Of a DNA stretch of 64,000 nt, positions 39,671 to 52,294 are shown piece after piece. Source of the stretch: Ochromonas danica (lineage: Eukaryota; Sar; Chrysophyceae; Chromulinales; Chromulinaceae); NCBI GenBank assembly GCA_015146655.1, contig VKHL01000070.1, forward strand, positions 62,001 to 126,000, written 5' to 3'. The notes below the pieces were generated by a model. It was not told where the DNA came from and made no database searches. It saw only the letters and a program-made list of their open reading frames with translations. Within the stretch, counting starts at the first letter, position 1; each line of letters opens with the position of its first letter. Position numbers and translations under genes: made by a program.

Positions 39671-40200
39671 ATGACAAGAAGAAGAAGAAGCATCACCTTC
39701 ATCTCCTTCTATCTCCTTCTCATCTTCTCTATCATAGTAGCTCTCATGATGTCATTCTCTACAGCTATGAGATGTCTGACTAGTCGTCAATGTCATCATC
39801 TCACTGTCTCACCAACAATGAAGATGATGACCATGTCTGTTGGTAGAAGAAGTAGCAGACCTTTGGCTATGGCAAGAAATAGTGGGCATCTTACTCGTGC
39901 CTTCCATAGCACACCAGGGACTTTCCATGAAGGAGGTGGAGCAGGAGGAGGAGGAGCAGGAGGAGGAGGAGGAGAGGATACAGTGGTATCACGTTGTAAA
40001 GAGAAGATTCGCAAGAGTTTGAATGTTGCTCATGTTGATGTCATGGCATCTAATGATGATCCTAATGGCTCTCATGTAAGCTTATAACATGCATGTGAAG
40101 AGAAGTGTGTTTTGATGACTTAAAAGTCTCATCTATCACTTGCGAAACCTTAAACTATGAATTGGCTGACTGACTCATGTATCCTGTGTGTGTGTATGTG

Positions 40201-40267
<67 letters not shown>

Positions 40268-40967
40268 CTACAGGTTAATATCTTTTGTGTGTCAGAAGAT
40301 TTTCAGGGCAAGTCTATTGTACAACGCCAACGGATGATTTATAAAGCTATTTGGGATGAGCTATCAGGTAGTACATTGTATACACTGTATACACTACGTT
40401 AGTACACTACATTGTATACACTACCCTAGCACACTGTATATACCCCCCTAGTACACTGTACACACTACCTTAGTACACTACACTGTACACACTACCTTAG
40501 TACACTATACTGTACACACTACCTTAGTACACTACACTGTATACACTACCCTAGTACACTGTACACACTACCTTAGTACACTGTACACCCAACCTTAGTA
40601 CACTACACTGTATACACTACCTTAGTACACTGTACACGCTACCTTAGTACACTACACTGTATACACTACCCTAGCACACTGTATATACCCTCCTAGTACA
40701 CTGTACTGTTCTGCACTGTATACATCGTACTACACTATCATCGCTCACACTGTACTAGACTTCATCATACTTGATGTGTCATACCATCATGACTGTTCTA
40801 TCCATTCTACCTACAGTACTAGTACTTCATCATCATCGTTGTCTACCATGCTAACCTTACATCTCTCTCTTCTCTATGTATGTCTCTCTTACCCTTGACT
40901 ACTAGGTCCTGTGCATGCTGTGGATCATATTGTAGCAAAGACTCCAGCTGAGATGGAAAAGAAATAA
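39671..40967 (+). CDS. BolA-family protein with long N-terminal leader
   Basis: Three exons: 39671-40075, 40274-40367 and 40906-40967, GT-AG, 186 residues. The last ~80 residues are a BolA domain (CKEKIRKSLNVAHVDVMASN, GKSIVQRQRMIYKAIWDEL, PVHAVDHIVAKTPAEME), keeping the histidine region used with monothiol glutaredoxins in Fe-S handling. The first ~35 residues are a hydrophobic leader (FISFYLLLIFSIIVALMMSF) after an Arg cluster, followed by a Ser/Arg-rich stretch. This signal-plus-transit look points to an organelle reached through the ER, probably the plastid. Both introns are filled by simple repeats. Confidence 0.88.
40182..40265. repeat. (TG)n microsatellite in BolA intron 1
   Basis: Around 40 TG dinucleotides with a few interruptions, ending 8 bp before the 3' splice site. 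A similar tract precedes the last exon of the ankyrin gene at 52.3 kb, so TG tracts here may double as polypyrimidine-tract substitutes. Confidence 0.95.
40376..40720. repeat. Tandem TACACTAC/TGTACAC repeat in BolA intron 2
   Basis: Roughly eight copies of a 40-50-bp unit built from CCTTAGTACACTACACTGTA and TACACTACCCTAGTACACTG. The sequence is rich in self-complementary GTACAC/GTGTAC-like words and could fold extensively in RNA. Confidence 0.85.
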
Positions 40968-41746
40968 CAATTGAATCTTCTTCTTCACCTCTATACACTA
41001 CTAGCCTATAGTAGAAGACAGTTAATCAACATAACGTAACATAACATTAACACAACATGGTGAATGGTCTTGTCTGGTCAGTACTGTATGGTAGACTACA
41101 CTACACTAGACTAGACTATTGTGACTGAATAGGGATGTGATTCGATTGCTTTTATTGATACTGTAATGATAATGCATTGACATCTTCCACGTTAGACTAT
41201 GTACAGTACCTGCTGGTATTGTCTTGTTGTTGGTCCAGTCTAGTAGATACACTACTAGTTACAGGTACTGATGAAAGGTCTTTAGACTAGTCCAGTTGTA
41301 CTGGTATGGTATAGTCTAGACTAGTGCAGACACAGTGTCACTATTATTAGGGTACGGTGGAAAGAGCTACAGTATCACACTAGTAGTATGTGGTAAGTGT
41401 GTAAGGTAAAGTAGGTATTAGGTGGGTAAAAGGTAGTCTGGTTGTTGATTACTCATTCACGAAATCATCCATCTGCAAACAAAAAAGAAAATAATGCTAT
41501 TGTCATGACAATCCACCACCTCCTCCTCCTCCTTAGACACTCTCTTGATATCACCACTTGGCATATTAACACTACCCATACATATTACTACTACAGTTCA
41601 GGTTTTACCAACAAGTGGTAACCCTGCAGGCAACAAGTGTAACAGAGAGAGCGAAGAGAGGAGGAGCTGCAGGAGGTGGTTGAGGAGGGTAGCTAACACA
41701 TCTGGTTCTCCTCCTCCTTCGGAAGCTATCTGTCTTTACCCGCCGT
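40968..41746. other. Convergent intergenic region
   Basis: 779 bp between BolA and the TBC gene. Mostly CTAGACTAG-type low-complexity sequence. On the minus strand a splice-acceptor-like TTTTTTGTTTGCAG is followed by a seven-codon frame (41453-41476). That could be a 3' UTR exon or chance. Confidence 0.4.
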
Positions 41747-44700
41747 CTAGTCATGGCCTGACGATTCTTTCAGGGGAGACATAAATGATACCTCTTCATT
41801 GGTTGATACAGCAGTAGTAGTAGTAGCAGGAGGAGGAGGGGGGAGAGGTAGCTCGACATTCCCATAGCGTTGGTCATAGTCTACAATCGTCTTCTGCCCT
41901 ACCAATACATCACTCAACAATGCCAAGCGATTACAAAGATCTTCATAGACATTCTGTGTCCTATAGACGTTACCCTCTCCTCCTCCTCCTGCACCTCCAG
42001 CAGTGTAGACGGTATTGCGACAAGAAGGCCGCAAGTCATTCTCATCTTCATGCTCTGCTTCCTCTTCATTAGGGTGTGGGTAGAGCTTGGCAAAGGTGGA
42101 TAAGGTAGCAGCTAGTTCGAGAAGTCGATCGCCTACCCCAGTAGACGCGAGGGAGAGGTCGAAGGAGGAGGAGGAGGAGCCGTTAGCACCAGGGTGGCTG
42201 TTGTCTTGGTGGAAGACATTCAAACCTACCCCTCCAATGCTCTGGCGATCTTTACGATCTTGTCCATTGCTACTACCACTACTGCCTCCTCCTCCTCCTC
42301 CTCCACCACCACTACCACTACCAGGTGAAGTCTTGGTATGACGAGAAGGAGAAGCCAAGGAGGACGAGGAAGAAGAAGAGAACCAGTTGGTCTTGGACAA
42401 GAACCCTCTCATCCCTCCTGCTCCTGCACCACCACTACTACCACTACCACCTCCTCCTCCTCCACTACTACTATTATTACTTGAGGTGGAGTCCTTACGA
42501 GGAGCTGAGAAACTACCGCTCGCTTCATTAGACTGGGACACTCCATAGTTACCGCGATGATCACCTCCATCACTGCCACCAACACCACCTCCTCCTCCTA
42601 CAGAGCCAGTACTAGCACTGATGACGCTACCCTTTCTGTTGACTGACCGCGGGGTAGTGCTACCCCCACTACTGCTAGCATTGGCCGAGCGACTGAGTGG
42701 GTTGACAGATCGAGGGGTAGTGGCGGAGATGAGCTTGAGGTTCTCTGCGGTACCTGCACTGCCTGCACTACCGGGTAGATGAATGACTGCTGTGGGCATG
42801 GCCTTGAGCAAGTCCTTGTTACGCATGGGGTTACCTTGATTGTGCACTACCACATCCCCTGAGGTAGTGTTAGCAGGTGAAGGAGGAGGAGTGATGATAG
42901 CAGAGGACTGTCTTCGTAGAATACCTCCTCCTCCTCCTGGAGTGGTGGCAGGAGGAGGAGGAGTTGGAGAGGTACCACCCCCCTCACCTACTACCAGCCC
43001 CCCTCCTCCTCCTCCCTTGCCATAGATGGCCTGCAGGTCTAGTTGATTGGCAGTCTTGGCTGCTTGCTGTCGCTGAAAGGCGATCAAAGGGTTCTCCTCG
43101 TGGCGGACCACTTCGTGCTTCTCCTGGAAGACCTCGTGTATCTCTTGATGACCACCTGCTAGTGGATGACTTGCCACATTACCACCACCACCTCCACCTC
43201 CATCACTACTAGTCACTGTGTTTTGATTGCTAACTCCTTTATCAATGCTCACTCCTCTACTACCTAAACCAGGGGTAGGAGGAGCAGGAGTAGTGGGAAC
43301 AGTGTTACCTTTCGGGGAACTAGTCGATCCCATAGTGACGATGTCATCCCCTCCACTCGAGCCATAGAGACTACCATAGGAGATATCTCCTCCTCCTCCT
43401 GCTGCTCCACCCTCGCTGTTATTGTTCTGCGCGGGGTTACCTGCTGCCATAGAGGATAGCAGGTCCGAGATGCCTAGTTTAATGGACGACAATCCTTCTG
43501 TCACTCTCTTGCCAACAGATTGAATAGCTTGCTGGGATTGTACCGCAGCACTAGCTCGTCTCAATCCTCTACCAGCATTACCACTACCACCACCTCCTCC
43601 TCTACCACCACTACCGCCAGTACCACCATTACCACTACCTGCAGTGGGTAAGTCAAAGTCAACTTCAAGACCAACACTACCTTGTGTGGTGAGATCGCGA
43701 ATGATCACCCCACGACGAATCATATCTGCAGTCTCTAGAATAGGTCCAATAGGTTGTTGTGGATAGTGCATGAGGTTAGCCATGACTTCCGTTTGATCAC
43801 CACGTAGAAGGAGGTGGCGGATCTGGATGAGCATGGCTAGCATGAAGTCCCCCAGTGCCCCCAGCAGAGGTGTGCATACATAGACTACCTTCTGACTCGT
43901 AGCTTGTTGAACTATATTGTGATTCTCTGGGGCTAATGGATGATGATCAATGCGTTGAAGTCGCACTGGACTACTAATACCACCCATTCCTCCTCCTCCA
44001 CCTCCTCCTACTTTACCTTCTCCCTCACCCACTGACGAAGAGGTAGAGGAGGTGGTGTTACCACTCCCACTGTTATTATTTGGTCGCACTATTGCGCGTT
44101 TGTTCTGATTGGCTTCTTTAGTAAACCCCCCTGCACGTACCGTGGCTAGCACGCTGTAGATGTTAGGCATGATGTCCTCGTCGTCCAGGTAGGCATTGTC
44201 CAGGTTCGTGCCACTCTCCAAGTCATAACAAGAAGCAAACATGAAGTCCCATAACTTTAATAAACCACTCCCTGCGGGGTGTTGATGATGGCTATGTGTG
44301 AGCGAGGCAGGGGTAGAAGGAGGAGGTTGATGTAGTGCAGGAGGAGGAGGCTGCACGGTAAACTCTCGACCTAATAGAAGACGAGCCCAACGAAGACCAT
44401 AGAGCTGTGCTTGGATGTACACTTCTTCTAAATGACTGCATAGCTGAGGATCGAGGATCCGTAAGTAATGCTCTAAGAAACAGCAACCAGAAGAGAAAAG
44501 TTATAAAAAGGGAGATAAAACTCGACATCGCTAGTCACAAAACCCATACATACAGTAAACAACACTCAACATGTTTAAAGGGAAGCAACTAATATAACTA
44601 CAATCAAACAAAAGTCCACTAAAAGGATATAAAAGTCACTCTATCCACATACCAACCTCTTACCTTGAATCTTGGTACAATATTGTACAATAAAAGGCAT

Positions 44701-45417
44701 ATTTTCTGCTCCTGCAACAGGTAAAGGATCATATAAAGGTTCTAATTCCATCATAATACGATTAAAAATAGCATAAGTATAAGCTTCAATTTTTTCTTCT
44801 GTGAAGCTAGATGCTAGATAATAGCTTTCTAGCCCCTCGTCATTCTCTTTAGCTCTCTGCCAAGCCTCATATTCCGCATAGACAACATAGAGAACAATAC
44901 CACATATCTCATGCATGCCTTGTCGATAAGATAGATGACCATGTTCACTTGCCCAGATAAAGAGATTTGATAATAAGATTGATCTCATGAATTTCCTTTG
45001 AAAGAAATTTTCTTCTACTCCATTTAAATAAAGACGATCTAGATCACCATTTATGAAATTGATTAATTCTACATTTTGATAGAATAAAGCCCATTCCTCT
45101 GAGATAGTCTCACCATCAGAGAGAGCACTAAGAGGGTCAACCTTGACCTTATCAATACTAGGCATGACCTGGTCTTTGACATGATCATACTGTGTTACCA
45201 TCTCTTCAAGTTCACTCACCCATAGACTCTTCGAAGAGGAAGAGAGAAGTCCTAGGAGGACACGCCAACACAATGGTCTTAATCCCTCCTCTTCTTCATT
45301 CCCACAGATATCACCTTGCCAAGCAGATTTAAGAAGTTGTTTGATATGAGCTAAGGTGATACTAGCTCCTTCTTCTGGACCAAAGATTTTGTCTAACTCT
45401 CTCTTAAGACTACTCAT
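41747..45417 (-). CDS. TBC1D5-like Rab GTPase-activating protein
   Basis: Two exons: 44664-45417 and 41747-44472, giving 1159 residues from ATG at MSSLKRELDKIFG. The TBC domain spans ~30-330. The catalytic arginine motif is INGDLDRLY (IxxDxxR), the glutamine finger is SYRQGMHEICG, and HYLRILDPQLCSHL...YGLRWARLLLGREF is typical of the TBC1D5 branch, whose members act on Rab7 and bind retromer. The exon junction lies inside the TBC domain. After LLKLWDFMFASC the protein becomes a ~750-residue Gly/Ser/Pro/Asn-rich disordered region encoded largely by GGN/AGN runs. A short helix ends it. An in-frame N-terminal extension is just AG/GACA repeats. Confidence 0.88.
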
Positions 45418-45541
45418 AGTTAATAATGAGACAGAGAGAGAGACAGACAGTGAGAGAGACAGTGTGACAGTGACAGTGACAGTGAGAGACTGAAAAAGAG
45501 ACTGAAAAGTAGTATCTTGAAAGGGAATAAGAGAATTAATA

Positions 45542-45572
<31 letters not shown>

Positions 45573-46274
45573 TAGAATAATTCAAGAATTAAATTAGAAT
45601 GACTTCAATGAAAGGACAAGCAAAGAAGAGGAAGAGGTTGTCAAGAAAGGAGAATGCGAATGATGATGATAGATGATGATATGTGATAGACGATGCGTGC
45701 TCTTGGAAGGATCCGCCCCCACAGCAGCCAAAGAGAGCATTCCATGGCATTCCATGGAACTTTTTGAGGCGGTTGCGTGTGAAGAATTGTGATTTGGTTG
45801 TGAGAGGAATTCGAGAATTAATTCGAATTTTCAGTCTTTTGCCACAGCCAAGGGCGGATTGTCCAAAATAATAACAATATGCTCATCACCTTCAAACATT
45901 AAAGCTTCTGGCAAGATTATTGACCTCTTAATAACCCCTTTCAATCATCTGCAGGAGGTACATTACTTCACTCACCTAATACTGATACCTATCCACACTA
46001 ATATATACAGTAAGCAATTAGTACGGATTTAACTTAAGAAGGAGACGCTACATAAGCTAATAACGTTATGTAACTACAAAACAGCTGCTGTACTAGAAAT
46101 TGATAAACCAAAATCCCTCTACAGTAGTAGACTAGGTCTAGTTGATAGAGGATGATATTGTCACATGACATGGGTCCGTTATTGATCAACAATAACAACA
46201 ACCTCTTGTTAGACTACATCAGATACAATAAGCTAGATATCATCATTAAGAAGAAGATGATGATGATGAGAATC

Positions 46275-46330
<56 letters not shown>

Positions 46331-46454
46331 TAACGAGGAACTTTTGTTAATACGAAACACAAGTATTATTAATTCAATGAAGGCAATTTAAAGAATTCAT
46401 CCAGAGCGGCTAGTGCAAAGCCTTGTAGAGAACAGAAGAGACTATTGTTGACTT
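45418..46454. other. Intergenic region with simple repeats
   Basis: About 1 kb upstream of the TBC gene and downstream of an ankyrin gene. It holds GACAGTGA repeats (45428-45490), an (AG)n tract (45541-45566) and a pure (AGT)n microsatellite near 46273-46330. An ATTCCATGGCATTCCATGGAA palindromic repeat lies at 45739-45758. No gene. Confidence 0.55.
46273..46330. repeat. (AGT)n microsatellite
   Basis: About 19 uninterrupted trinucleotide units, among the longest pure tracts in the window. Confidence 0.97.
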
Positions 46455-48974
46455 CTACCATTCATCTCTTCTTCTGGCCTTCTCTCTCAAAATAAGTTGT
46501 TTGATTGCCTCTGTTTGTGCTACATCAAAAGCAGTATTCCCATTCTAACCACAAGAAGAAGAAGAAGACAATCAGTTGTGATGTGTCACCACTATTGTTG
46601 ACAGCTCGTCTAAATGCTAATAATACTAATTCTATTCCATATCATTTCTCATACAAGACAAACTGTTGGTTGGGGTTATGAAGGTATTTGATGTACTGTA
46701 CAGCTCACCATCTCACCCAATTTCGATGTATTGAATTGGATTGTCAGTTAGGCTTACCTTGTCAGGCTTGTCCATTTCCAAGCCATCTTGTGATAACAGT
46801 ACTCGAACCACTTCAATCTTGCCACGTTGACAAGCTAGATAAAATGGAGTAACTTGATTCTAATATGTCAACATACAGATCAATACATCCGTGTAGCAGC
46901 GCATTTACAGGCAGAAATACAATATATGGCCCTACTGTCTCATCAATAGGATCAGACTTACCTCGCTGTCTACAGCATTCACTTCTATCTGTGGATGAAG
47001 TAACAGTAATCTTACTATCTCAACATGACCCAGTGCAGCTGAGATGTGTAGCGCTGTCACACCCTACAGATCATTTACAACACAGCCAAATACAACAACT
47101 ATTATTATAAGTTTTCAGAATGACGTTCCGAATAAACCGTTTAACAGTAACCAATAACAGGACCAACTGATAATTGTATAATAAGAAGCTCCTGCACTTA
47201 CCATACCATCCGCAGCATTTACATCTATTTTGGCATGGAGAAGTAATAATCTCATTATCTCCGGGAAATTTTTAACAGCTGAGATATGGAGTACTGTTAC
47301 ACCCTACAGATACAGACACAATCACTATTAGCAAGAGGGTTACCTACAAAAATAACGTACAACGAGAAGTGCTCCGGCACTTACTTACCATGTTGTCTAT
47401 ATCATTCACTGCTATCTTTGGATGAAGTAACAATAATCTTACTATCTCTACACGATTGTAAATAACCGAGATACGCAGCACTGTTGGACCCTACAAATAC
47501 AACAACCGTACATATGTTAGCAAACATCACTTATTATCAACATGCGACAAAAAGTGTACAGTTCTATATTGTTTGTACTATAGTATACTATCTCCCGTTC
47601 TATGTATATCATCATGTCCACAAATATTTACCTTATCGTCCACAGCATTCACTTCTATCTGTGGATGAAGTAACAGTAATCGCACTATCTCCACATGATC
47701 CAGTGTAGCCGCGATATGTAGTGCTGTGACATCCTACAGACCATTTACCACACAACATCATATCAAAAGATAACAATCATTATAAGGAGAATACATGAAA
47801 CAAAGCTGTCATCACTCTATAAAAGATACAACAGGAAGGTAATAACTCCTTGGATGACAAGTCATATGGCATTCAAGACTTCAACTATCATAAGTATTAT
47901 GGTTATATTGTTGCAACACACGTATATTCCATGTCATCATATTCATAATATGACAGCCACAACACAAACTACTACTATCTATCACCATTATTAGCATACA
48001 CACTACAGCATATCCCTAAAATAGTTAGTAACACCACCGTCATCACATACCTCCAATCCCTTGCCCCACTTATCATCACTGAGATCTGCTGTAGTGCCTC
48101 GATTGATAACTTCTGCAGGAATCTTATTAATAGATCCCATACCCTCCAGCTCTTGCAAAACAGAGACATTCCCTGATGTAGCCATGTGTATCAAGGATCG
48201 GGTGACTTGTTCAAGCAGCGCAGTTCTTCTTGTCACCTTTCCAGCTTGCTTGACTGCCACCATCTCTCCTTCAAACTCATCATTTCCTTTCTTATTACCA
48301 GCCAGTAGTACCGCCTCATTGCTTTTCATCATCGGACTCCTTTCCAACTCACCAAGGTCACTCATTATTATTGATACAGGAGCCTTTTCCTGCACCTTGA
48401 GCTTCTCTCTCAGAATCGTAACACTGTCTTCTCCACCAGCGTCTTCTCTCAGCGCCTTTAACAACCCTTCTAACTCTTCAGGATATTTCTTTAAAGAAGA
48501 CCCTAATTGCCCCATTAGAGCTTCACAATGTACATGTATCTCATGCATCTCAGCACGCAAGGTATTCATCTCTTCCTGTCGCTCATCTTCGGCTATTGTT
48601 GCCAAGCAGATATTCAATGTTAAAGCACATTTATCAATGCGTTGATGGAATTCAGTAAGCCTCTCTGTCACCTTCTCGTGAAAGAAGGCATTAGAAAAAG
48701 TTTTCTTGGCTTGAACCCAGATAGACCTTTCCTTTGGGGAAACCTCCCTCACAAAGCCACCAATCTCTGTAAGCACGTTCAGTAAGGACTGAATATTAGC
48801 CTCCAGGAGAGGATTGTTAGGGTATCTATTTTTCTCTGTCCACTCTTGTAACCAACTATCAAAAATAGCAACTCGCTCACAGAGGAGTAAAATAGCTTCT
48901 TCATTTTCGCTTAATTTCTTGCCAATGGTGTAGAGGTATTTAAGTTGTTCGATGATGCTGTTGTCGTCCCCCAT
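46455..48974 (-). CDS. HeLo/MLKL-like helical bundle + ankyrin-repeat protein
   Basis: Exons (minus): 48051-48974, 47632-47733, 47389-47490, 47202-47303, 46962-47063, 46758-46859 and 46455-46544. All are phase 0, giving 507 residues. The 308-codon first exon contains LCERVAIFDSWLQEW, ANIQSLLNVLTEIGGFV and FHQRIDKCALTLNICL, the pattern of MLKL N-terminal/HeLo four-helix bundles. It also matches exon 1 at 15993. A linker ends in SGNVSVLQELEGMGSINKIPAE, shared with the other two ankyrin genes. Five 102-nt exons each encode exactly one ankyrin repeat (GVTALHISAALGHVEIVRL), and the last exon caps the array (NGNTAFDVAQTEAIKQL). In fungi and plants such bundles permeabilise membranes when the repeat sensor is triggered. 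That role here is inference. Confidence 0.85.
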
Positions 48975-49584
48975 CCGTCTCTGCTTGTATTTATTGCTCC
49001 TCACTGATCAAGAATTAACTTCTTCTGCTTTTCCAGCTGTTCTTTTTGAGGTTTTGTTTAGCCCGTGGTCTGTTTTAATTAGATATGAAGAAAATGATGC
49101 TGGTTCAGACGTTAGTCCATCCCAGCAGAAGAGATAAGAGATCTTTCTTCACCACTTTGGCTTTCACTTCAACAGACAGCCGCTGCTGGCTGAAAACCCT
49201 CTCTCCGCTCTGGAAATTCCATGGAATTGCTGTCCAAAACCGAAAACGTCAAGAGCAGAGAGGCAAAATCTGGCAAAACCACCACAGGAAAAGCAGCAAA
49301 ACTTTTCTGTGCTCACGCTCCAATTGTCTCCCAAAACCTAAACTTATCATGATTAACTTCTCTGTCATTTGGTGTTGGTAAGCGCTTAGAGTTCGTGAAT
49401 AACGAGACACTAGAAAGACGGGACTTTGTTGAATTTTACGCTCTTTTGACTTTCCAGCTTAATATTTGACCCGAAATATTCTCTATTCGACTTTAATACG
49501 AGTTTCTCACGCCAACTCAACCAGGATCGGATCAATGATAAACGAAACAGTGTCGTAAATAATTTCTAATTATCATCAAAGTCT
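48975..49584. promoter_or_regulatory. Shared upstream region of two divergent ankyrin genes
   Basis: 610 bp between the starts of two head-to-head ankyrin genes; both promoters must lie here. It is unusually free of microsatellites. It contains a TTCCATGGAATT palindrome (49217-49228), echoing similar TTCCATGGAA sequences at 30080 and 45740. A 98-codon frame on the plus strand has no protein-like features. Confidence 0.45.
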
Positions 49585-52213
49585 ATGGACAACGTGACAA
49601 GCCTTGAAGAAGAAAGCCACAAGGAAGAACTCACTCAACTTCTGCATGTCTTGAGAAGAGAGTTGAAGACAACAGCCGAGTCGGGAGATGTCACAGTATT
49701 GAGATTACTGGAGACTTACAAGGCCATTGACAGAATCCCTGCAGAGGATATTAATCAAGTCTATGAGATTACTACACCCTGCTTATTGGGAGAAGGCTGG
49801 GGCAGCAATCAGAAGAACCTACAGGTAGACAACAGGAAGAAGGATCTCACTATCTTGATAATGGTTATTGTCTGCTGTGTAATATAATGTGTTGTAAATG
49901 GTCTGTAGGGTGTGACAGCACTACACATCTCAGCTGCACTGGGTCATGTTGAGATAGTAAGATTACTGTTACTTCATCCACAGATAGAAGTGAATGCTGT
50001 AGACAGCGAGGTAAGTCTGATAATGATTATAGTGAAGTAGAGAAGGAATAGAGAGTTTAGTAGTAGAAGTATGCACTACACTGCTTTAATGAGTATGGTT
50101 GTTGTATAGTATGTACTGTATATATAATATACACAGTATAAATATACACTGTACTAACATGTTGTTGTGTATAGGTCGGATGGACTGCCTTTCGTGCAGC
50201 TTGTCAGTTTGGTCGTGTCGAAGTTGTGAAAGCGCTATTATCTGATAATCGGGTGGATGTGAACCTGACTTGCTCTAAGGTAGGCCAGTGTAACTACTGC
50301 CTAGCTGTGTGTAGTATGGTAGAGTACATTATGATATGCGTGGTGACTAAAGTGACAGTAGGTATTATTAATGAGCTTTTTTATCGTATACTATATAGAA
50401 TGGATGGACTCCATTCTTCTCAGCTTGTTGGAATAGTCATATGGAAGTGGTCAAGCTGTTACTATCTGATAATCGTGTAGATATTAACACTATACTGACT
50501 CAGGTACAGTACATAGTAGACTGGACTGTTGAGAGCTATCAATGATTACAGCACCAGCAACAACGTGTGCACTGGTAATATTCGATGGTGTTTTCTGTCT
50601 ACGAACCAATAGGTTGGAGGGACAACATTGTATTCAGCATGTGCGAATGGTCTTATAGAGATAGTCAAGGTATTGTTGTCCAATAATCGTCTAGATGCAA
50701 ACTTGGCTTCAAAGGTTAGCAGCCTATATATTATTGGCAACATGGAAGAAGTGGTAGTGTAAAGCTGTACCATGTTTGGTTGTTGGTTAGGATGGATGGA
50801 CTCCGCTGCACGCAGCTTCTTTAAGTGGTTGTGTTGAACTAGTTTCATTGCTGCTTGCCAATAGCAGCGTGGATTTGAATAGGACGAGTCGGGTAAGTGT
50901 ATTGTATTATAGTTTATAGTTTATTTGTAGTAGCAGTAGTAGAGTGGTTATAATAGACAAAGTATGTTTAACAGTATGCAATAATATATGGTATGTTATT
51001 ATGTGGTGGACTAGTGGTTCGGTTAGGGTTATGGTTTGATTGATTGCTGCTGTTGGTTAATGTCATTGTGTTGTTGAATAGAATGGATGGACACCCTTCT
51101 TCTCAGCTTGTTGGAATGGTCATGTTGATGTCGTCAAGCTGCTACTATCAGATAATCGTGTGGATGTGACTATTGTACCTGCCCAGGTAAGTCAGTATAC
51201 CGTTGAACTGTACCAACCATGTGCATCTTGAGGTTATCGTAGTCTCTGTCCTCTATTCAATAGACTGGATGGACATCTTTCTATGGTGCTTGTAACAACG
51301 GTCATTACCAGGTAGTCGAGGCACTATTGTCTGACCATCGTGTGGATGTGAATCAGACGGCCAAGGTAAGTTACGCAATCTAATTTATCGACAGTAGAAG
51401 AGTGTAGTAAGTGTTTCGTTGTTGTTATTGCTGTTGGATAATAGGATGGAACAACTCCTTTTCATGCAGTCTGTACCTCTGGATATAACGACTTAGTGAA
51501 ACTGTTAATCTCTGACAGTCGTGTTGACTTAAATCATGCTAATAAGGTAAGCCTCCTGCTGTATATCTATATCTTATGTACTGGTACTAGTACTGGTAGT
51601 ATGAGAGAGAAGGGTTAATCGATGGGCAGAGGGTAGAATGGAGTAGTGATTCGGTTAGGGTTAGATTGATTGCTGCTGTTGGTTAATGTCATTGTGTTGT
51701 TGAATAGAATGGATGGACACCCTTCTTCTCAGCTTGTTGGAATGGTCATGTTGATGTCGTCAAGCTGCTACTATCAGATAATCGTGTGGATGTGACCATT
51801 GTACCTGCCCAGGTGAGTTAAGAGTTATGAAATGAATGGTGACTTATGATGGTATAATGGTGTTGTAATGGTTAACTAGACTGGATGGACAGCTTTGTAT
51901 GGTGCTTGTAGTTGTGGGCATGTTGAGGTTGTGAAGGTGTTAGTCTGTGATGATCGTGTAGATATCAATATGGTTACAAAGGTAACAACAACAGCAACAT
52001 GCCTTATTGATGATGTCTTCTAGTACATTATGTAACTTATTGTTCTCCTGTAATTATGGTCAAATCAGGATGGATGGACTGCACTACATGTTGCTTGTCT
52101 CTCAGGTCTAGTGGATGTTGTCAAAGTCTTACTCTCTCATCCTCACTTAGACGTGTGTAAGGCTGCTAAGGTAGTACCAGCCCAAACACTGTTTTCATCA
52201 AGCAATGATGTCT

Positions 52214-52294
<81 letters not shown>

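Noticed and set aside
41453-41476. Seven-codon terminal exon downstream of the TBC gene
   Set aside because: A good acceptor precedes it, but the TBC frame already ends at 41747 and no donor or other exon can be linked.
49085-49381. 98-codon frame between the divergent ankyrin genes
   Set aside because: No domain, no codon bias, and the position is expected to be promoter.
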